From positions 1 to 11,650 of the forward strand of contig JAKABA010000119.1 of assembly GCA_021802115.1 (NCBI GenBank): a stretch of 11,650 bases of DNA, given 5' to 3'. Under the pieces are notes generated by a model. It did no database searches and had not been told where the DNA came from. It saw nothing but the letters and a program-made list of their open reading frames with translations. The position numbers were made by a program, and so were the translations under genes. Source of the stretch: a bacterium. Lineage in GTDB: Bacteria > Chloroflexota > Dormibacteria > UBA8260 > Bog-877. Below, one piece after another: positions 7,820 to 11,650 of this stretch (within the stretch, counting starts at the first letter, position 1; each line of letters opens with the position of its first letter).

Positions 7820-7825
7820 TAGACT
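7820..7825 (+). promoter_or_regulatory. Possible -10 box of the gcvPA-gcvPB-pyrE unit
   Basis: TAGACT fits TANNNT and lies 49 bases before the gcvPA ATG, giving a leader of roughly 40 bases. The nearest TTG-type -35 candidate (TTGGGA, 7788-7793) is too far upstream (26-bp spacer). Unlike the other four units, this transcript would have a leader. Confidence 0.35.
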
Positions 7826-7874
7826 TGGGGCAAGTTCACCCGCCCCCGGCCGGCACCACTGAGGACTGAGAGGG

Positions 7875-9251
7875 ATGGCATACCTGCCCAATACGGACCG
7901 CGATCGCCAGGAGATGCTCGCCGCTCTGGGGCTGGAGGCTGAGAGCGAGCTTTTCCGGGAGATCCCCGGCCATCTTCGGGATCCCCAGATCGACCTTCCC
8001 GACCCTCTCAGCGAGTTCGAGCTGGGCCACGAGATGAGAAGGCTGGCGGATGCCAACCGGCCGCTCTCCAAGTGGGACTGCTTCCTGGGCGCCGGCATCT
8101 ACTCCCGCTTCGTGCCGGCGATCGTGCGCGCGACCATCGGCCGGCCGGAGTTCTACACCGCCTACACGCCCTACCAGGCGGAGGCCAGCCAGGGATACCT
8201 GCAGACCATCTTCGAGTTCCAGTCGCTGGTGGCGGAGCTCTACGACCTCGACGTCGCCAACGCCTCCATGTACGACGGCGCCACCGCCACCGCGGAGGGG
8301 GCCCTGCTGGCGGTCGCGCACACCGGACGGGAGCGCATCCTGGCGTCGGCGTCGCTGCACCCGGAGATCCTGGCGGTGCTGACCACCTACGCGTCCGGCC
8401 GGGGCGCGGAGCTCGACGTGATCCCGACCCGGGACGGCCTCACCGACACAGAGGCGGCGGCGCGCCTCCTGGCCACCGGCTCGCCCCCGGCGGTGGTGAT
8501 CGCGCCCCAGCCGAACTTCTGGGGGCTCATCGAGCCCGTCGGCGAGCTGGTGGAGCTGGCCCACGGCCAGGGGGCGCTGGCGCTGGTGGTGGCCGACCCC
8601 CTGGCGGCGACCGTGCTGCAGCCCCCGGGCGCGCTGGGGGCGGACCTGGCCGCCGGCGACGGCCAGCAGCTGGGGATCCCCGCCCAGCTGGGCGGGCCGA
8701 CGGTGGGGCTCCTGGCCTGCCGGCAGGAGCTGGTCCGGCGCATCCCCGGCCGTCTGGTGGGGATGACCAAGGACAGCTCGGGCGGCCGGGCCTACTGCCT
8801 CACCCTGCAGACCCGAGAGCAGCACATCCGGCGCGAGCGGGCGACCTCCAACATCTGCACCAACCACGCCCTGATGGCCCTGGCGGCGACCGCCTACATG
8901 GCCAAGATGGGAGAGGCGGGGATGCGTGCCGTGGCCGACATCTCCTACCGCCGCGCCCACGAGCTGGCCCGCCGCCTGAGCGCGATCCCGGGATTCTCCC
9001 TGGAGCACGGTGAGGCTCCCTTCCTCTGGGAGTTCGCCCTGAGCTGCCCGGGGGATGCCGCCCTGTGGGCCGAGCGACTGGCCACGCGCGGGATCCTGGC
9101 CGGGCTTCCCCTGGGACGGTTCGATCCGCAGCGGTCCAACCAGCTGCTGGTGTGCGCCACCGAGACCAGCTCGCCGGCGGCGATCGACCGATACGAGCAG
9201 GCGGTCAGGGAGCTCGTGCAGGCTCCCGCCCCGGCCGGAGCGCCCGCATGA
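7875..9251 (+). CDS. gcvPA: Glycine dehydrogenase (decarboxylating) subunit 1
   Basis: This 458-residue subunit is the N-terminal half of the split P protein, a PLP enzyme that decarboxylates glycine and loads the aminomethyl group onto GcvH. It starts with the family opening MAYLPNTDRDRQEMLAALG, then SKWDCFLGAGIYSRFVPAIV, FYTAYTPYQAEASQGYLQTIFEFQSLVAELYDLDVANASMYDGATATAEGALL (shown in pieces across residues 95-145) and later GRLVGMTKDSSGGRAYCLTLQTREQHIRRERATSNICTN. This subunit carries no PLP lysine; GcvPB supplies it. The ATG at 7875 has GAGG/AGAGGG purine runs just upstream and matches the family start. Its stop overlaps the gcvPB start as ATGA. The split form is typical of Firmicutes, Thermus and Chloroflexota-type lineages and uncommon in Actinobacteria. 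Confidence 0.97.
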   Translation: MAYLPNTDRDRQEMLAALGLEAESELFREIPGHLRDPQIDLPDPLSEFELGHEMRRLADANRPLSKWDCFLGAGIYSRFVPAIVRATIGRPEFYTAYTPYQAEASQGYLQTIFEFQSLVAELYDLDVANASMYDGATATAEGALLAVAHTGRERILASASLHPEILAVLTTYASGRGAELDVIPTRDGLTDTEAAARLLATGSPPAVVIAPQPNFWGLIEPVGELVELAHGQGALALVVADPLAATVLQPPGALGADLAAGDGQQLGIPAQLGGPTVGLLACRQELVRRIPGRLVGMTKDSSGGRAYCLTLQTREQHIRRERATSNICTNHALMALAATAYMAKMGEAGMRAVADISYRRAHELARRLSAIPGFSLEHGEAPFLWEFALSCPGDAALWAERLATRGILAGLPLGRFDPQRSNQLLVCATETSSPAAIDRYEQAVRELVQAPAPAGAPA

Positions 9252-10732
9252 GCGCGCCGCAGCCCAGCTGGACCGGGGAGGAGCCGCTCATCTTCGAGCT
9301 CGCCGAGCAGATGGGGCCGGGCCCGCGCCTGCCCGCGGCGGGGGTGGCCGCGGCCGGACTGTCCGGCGAGCTGCCGGCTGAGATGGCCCGCAGGGTCCCG
9401 GCCCGGATCCCGGCCGTCAGCGAGCCCGAGCTGGCCAGGCACTTCGGCCGGCTCGCCCGTCGCAACCACAACCTGCAGCAGGGGCCCTACCCGCTGGGGT
9501 CGTGCACGATGAAGTACAACCCCGCGTTCAACGAGCAGGTGGCCGCCCTGGACGGGCTCAGCGACATCCACCCGTGGCAGCCCGAGGAGTCCATCCAGGG
9601 CGCCCTCGAGCTGATGTGGACCCTGGAGCGCTACCTCTGCCAGATCACCGGGATGAGCGCGGTGTCGCTGCAGCCGGCCGCGGGCGCCCACGGGGAGTGG
9701 ACCGGGCTGCGGATGATTCAGGCCTACCACCTGAGCCGGGAGGATCACGAGCGGCGCACCGTGATCATCCCGGACACCGCCCATGGCACGAATCCGGCCA
9801 GCGCGGTGCAGTGCGGATTCTCGGTGGTGACCGTGAAGAGCGCCGGCGACGGGACCGTCGACCTGGACGACCTCCGCGCCAAGCTGGGTCCCCAGGTGGC
9901 GGCGGTCATGCTCACCAACCCCAACACCCTGGGCATCTTCGAGCGCAACATCGAGGAGATGGCCCGCCTGGCCCACCAGGCCGGGGCGCTGGTCTATTAC
10001 GACGGCGCCAACCTCAACGCCCTGGTGGGGGTGGCCCGGCCCGGGGACATGGGCTTCGACGTCGTCCACCTCAACCTGCACAAGACCTTCTCGACCCCGC
10101 ATGGCGGGGGCGGGCCGGGAGCGGGCCCGGTCGGGGTCACCGCCGAGCTGGAGCGCTTCCTGCCGGTCCCGCGCGTCACCCGGGACTCGGGGCGCTTCGG
10201 GCTGGACCACCAGCGGCCCGAGAGCATCGGCAGGGTCCGTTCCTTCTACGGCAACTTCGGGATGCTGGTGCGCGCCTACGCCTACATCCGCGCCTATGGG
10301 AATGAGATCGGGCAGGTGGCTCGCGACGCGGTGCTGAACGCTCGCTACCTGCGCTCCCTGCTCGCCGAGCGGCTGCCCACCTTTGTCGACACCGACAGCT
10401 TCCACGAGTTCGTGGTCACGGCCAGGCGGTCAGGCGGGGGCGAGCTGCGGGCCCTCGACATCGCCAAGCGCATGATCGACCACGGTGTCCACCCACCCAC
10501 CGTCTACTTCCCGATCACGGTCCCCGAGGCGATGATGTTCGAGCCCACCGAGACCGAGTCGAAGCGTTCCCTGGACTACCTGGCGGAGGTCGTGCTTTCG
10601 ATCCTGGACGAGGGCGAGCGCGATCCCGAGTCGCTGCGCACGGCGCCGCACAACGCGCCGGTGGGCCGGGTCGACGAGGTGACCGCCGCGCGCAACCCGA
10701 TCCTGCGCTGGCGCGCGGCCGAGCGTGACTGA
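9248..10732 (+). CDS. gcvPB: Glycine dehydrogenase (decarboxylating) subunit 2, PLP-binding
   Basis: This 494-residue subunit is the C-terminal, PLP-binding half of the split P protein and forms the active decarboxylase with GcvPA. Visible landmarks are YPLGSCTMKYNP near residues 83-94, SLQPAAGAHGEWTGL, IIPDTAHGTNPASAVQCGF, the MLTNPNTLGIFE strand-turn, and YYDGANLNALVGVARPGDMGFDVVHLNLHKTFSTPHGGGGPGAGPVGV (in pieces across 256-300), where the Schiff-base lysine is residue 279. ATG at 9248 overlaps the gcvPA stop and has GGAG (9237-9240) seven bases upstream. Length and motifs are normal. Its end overlaps pyrE by eight bases. The fourth enzyme of the complex, the L protein (dihydrolipoyl dehydrogenase), is not in the window and may be shared with other dehydrogenase complexes. 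Confidence 0.97.
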   Translation: MSAPQPSWTGEEPLIFELAEQMGPGPRLPAAGVAAAGLSGELPAEMARRVPARIPAVSEPELARHFGRLARRNHNLQQGPYPLGSCTMKYNPAFNEQVAALDGLSDIHPWQPEESIQGALELMWTLERYLCQITGMSAVSLQPAAGAHGEWTGLRMIQAYHLSREDHERRTVIIPDTAHGTNPASAVQCGFSVVTVKSAGDGTVDLDDLRAKLGPQVAAVMLTNPNTLGIFERNIEEMARLAHQAGALVYYDGANLNALVGVARPGDMGFDVVHLNLHKTFSTPHGGGGPGAGPVGVTAELERFLPVPRVTRDSGRFGLDHQRPESIGRVRSFYGNFGMLVRAYAYIRAYGNEIGQVARDAVLNARYLRSLLAERLPTFVDTDSFHEFVVTARRSGGGELRALDIAKRMIDHGVHPPTVYFPITVPEAMMFEPTETESKRSLDYLAEVVLSILDEGERDPESLRTAPHNAPVGRVDEVTAARNPILRWRAAERD

Positions 10733-11303
10733 GATGGAGGCCGCCGACCGCCACGTGCTGCTCGAGCTGATGCTCCAGCGCGCATTCCGGGTCGGCGACT
10801 TCCTGCTCACCAGTGGGCGTCGGAGCTCCTACTACTTCGACGGCCGCATGGTGACCCTGGACCCCGTCGGAGCGCTCCTGATCGGCCGCGAGCTGACGGC
10901 CTGGGCCAGGGAGGACGGGGTGGCGAAGGTGGGTGGCCCCACCCTCGGCGCCGACCCGATGGTGGCCGCGGTCGCCTGCTGCAGCGCCCTCGACGATGGG
11001 CCCCGGGTGGGGGCGTTCATCGTCCGGAAGGAGGCCAAGGAGCACGGTGCGGGCGGGCAGTTCGCCGGCCCCGCGCCCCAGCCCGGGGAGCGGGTGGCTT
11101 TGGTGGACGACGCGCTGACGACGGGGGGATCCCTGCTGCAGGCGGCCGCGACGGTGGCCGCGACCGGAGCCGAGATCGCGTGCGTCTACACCCTGCTGGA
11201 CCGTGAGGAGGGGGGTCGCGAACGGCTCAGGGAGGCCGGTTACCCGCTGCGCTCGATCTTCACCCGATCAGACCTGCTGGCGGCCCCGGCCCCGGTGGGC
11301 TGA
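10725..11303 (+). CDS. pyrE: Orotate phosphoribosyltransferase
   Basis: This 192-residue type I phosphoribosyltransferase converts orotate and PRPP to OMP, the fifth step of pyrimidine synthesis. SGRRSSYYFDGRM lies near the N-terminus, followed by the GGPTLGADPMVAAVA helix, the flexible catalytic loop FIVRKEAKEHGAGGQF, and the PRPP-binding signature VALVDDALTTGGSLLQAA. Length matches the short bacterial form. Two starts are possible: GTG at 10725, overlapping the gcvPB stop by eight bases, or ATG at 10734, just after it. Neither has a good Shine-Dalgarno, so coupling to gcvPB translation is likely. No pyrF or other pyr gene is adjacent, so pyrE is embedded in the gcv unit. Confidence 0.93.
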   Translation: MTEMEAADRHVLLELMLQRAFRVGDFLLTSGRRSSYYFDGRMVTLDPVGALLIGRELTAWAREDGVAKVGGPTLGADPMVAAVACCSALDDGPRVGAFIVRKEAKEHGAGGQFAGPAPQPGERVALVDDALTTGGSLLQAAATVAATGAEIACVYTLLDREEGGRERLREAGYPLRSIFTRSDLLAAPAPVG

Positions 11304-11325
11304 GGCCCGCCGAGCGGCCTTGCTG

Positions 11326-11650
11326 ATGGGCAGGCGGCGGTGGGTGGCGGCGGCGGGGGCGGCGCTGCTCCTCACCGTGCTGCTCAGCTCCTGTGGCGGC
11401 ACCACCACCTCCGCTTCGCAGGCGGTGAAGGACCTGGTGGCCGGGCTTCCGGTCCGGTCCCACGCGCGCCCGCTCAAATCGGGTCTGGACAGCTGCAGCC
11501 CCGACGGGGGCTTCTACATCGACCAGACCCGGATCTCGTTCTACTACATGCGCCTGGTACCGCTGGCTGACGTCCTCCCCCTGCTGCCGGGCCAGGAGCG
11601 CCGCGACGCCCGGAGCCTGGCCTCCTTCGGCAAGCTGCTGGAGGTGGTGG
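11326..11650 (+). CDS. Putative lipoprotein, N-terminal part (3' end off window)
   Basis: An open frame starting with ATG at 11326, 22 bases after pyrE, runs off the right edge with 108 residues visible. It starts MGRRRWVAAAGAALLLTVLLSSCGG: a positively charged n-region, a hydrophobic core and a lipobox LSSC with the lipidated Cys at residue 23. It should therefore be exported and anchored on the outer face of the membrane. A Thr/Ser-rich linker follows. The mature part (AVKDLVAGLPVRSHARPL, GGFYIDQTRISFYYMRLVPLADVL) is not a family I recognise, and the fold cannot be judged from this fragment. No Shine-Dalgarno is obvious. It follows pyrE in the same direction and is probably co-transcribed. 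Confidence 0.7.
   Translation, partial: MGRRRWVAAAGAALLLTVLLSSCGGTTTSASQAVKDLVAGLPVRSHARPLKSGLDSCSPDGGFYIDQTRISFYYMRLVPLADVLPLLPGQERRDARSLASFGKLLEVV

Larger units (their letters stand above)
7453..7874. other. 422-bp noncoding, structured gap between gcvH and gcvPA
   Basis: No reading frame here looks like a protein: the small open frames are low-complexity Pro/Gly/Arg sequence without family resemblance. The gap holds the post-gcvH hairpin, two related motifs CGAAGGTTTCG (7513-7523) and CGAAAGGTTCG (7577-7587), a GCCGTTG/CAACGGC stem (7600-7606 with 7619-7625), a 10-bp hairpin (7639-7665), a perfect 21-bp tandem repeat (7674-7715) and a possible promoter near 7820. It is by far the longest gap in the window; the other gaps are under 80 bp. 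No glycine-riboswitch core sequence was found. It may encode a small RNA or a regulatory leader. Confidence 0.55.

Noticed and set aside
7475..7862. Small plus-strand open frames in the gcvH-gcvPA gap
   Set aside because: Pro/Gly/Arg/Ala-rich, without ribosome sites or family resemblance, and they cross the hairpins and tandem repeat.
7453..7874. Glycine riboswitch upstream of gcvPA
   Set aside because: The known aptamer core elements were not found in the gap; only generic GC-rich stems are present.
8945..10405. 486-codon minus-strand open frame opposite gcvPA/gcvPB
   Set aside because: Val/Gly/His/Arg-rich shadow of gcvPB with no recognisable domain; the plus strand encodes clear GcvPB.

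Overview
This is a GC-rich bacterial chromosome segment that is almost entirely coding. It holds 11 genes (9 complete, 2 cut by the window edges) and one 422-bp structured gap. Many starts are GTG. Four transcription units begin directly at a start codon, six bases after a TANNNT-type (or GATAAT) -10 box and with no Shine-Dalgarno, so they look leaderless. High GC, leaderless starts, a FemA/B-type aminoacyltransferase and a two-subunit glycine decarboxylase (GcvPA/GcvPB) together suggest a Terrabacteria lineage such as Dormibacterota or Chloroflexota. Actinobacteria usually have a fused GcvP. This taxonomic guess is weak.

Layout. (1) A minus-strand operon, nfeD-type protein > stomatin/slipin (SPFH) protein > peptidase S51-like protein (its 3' part lies off the left edge), occupies 1-2054. 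(2) A divergent plus-strand FemA/B-type peptidoglycan aminoacyltransferase lies at 2118-3188. It is followed by an unrecognised 200-residue protein with a C-terminal SH3-like segment (3223-3825), which has its own leaderless promoter. (3) zwf (glucose-6-phosphate dehydrogenase) lies on the minus strand at 3822-5264 and converges on the hypothetical gene with overlapping stop codons. (4) Divergent from zwf is a plus-strand unit of a degenerate sigma-70-like protein (5340-5936), gcvT and gcvH, ending in a large GC-rich hairpin. (5) The noncoding gap 7453-7874 holds competing hairpins, a perfect 21-bp tandem repeat and a possible promoter. (6) gcvPA-gcvPB-pyrE and a truncated lipoprotein gene form a tightly packed second unit that runs off the right edge.

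Functionally, gcvT, gcvH, gcvPA and gcvPB encode the T, H and split P proteins of the glycine cleavage system, which oxidises glycine and supplies 5,10-methylene-tetrahydrofolate. The L protein is not in the window. pyrE, physically coupled to gcvPB, makes OMP for pyrimidine synthesis. zwf supplies NADPH and pentose phosphates, so one-carbon units, NADPH and a nucleotide-synthesis step are encoded side by side.

The most unusual gene is the sigma-like protein. It keeps recognisable sigma regions 1.2, 2.1, 2.2 and 3. It lacks the conserved aromatic promoter-melting residues and the whole of region 4, ends in an acidic tail, and overlaps gcvT by four bases. It is a candidate RNA-polymerase-binding regulator rather than a working promoter-recognition factor.
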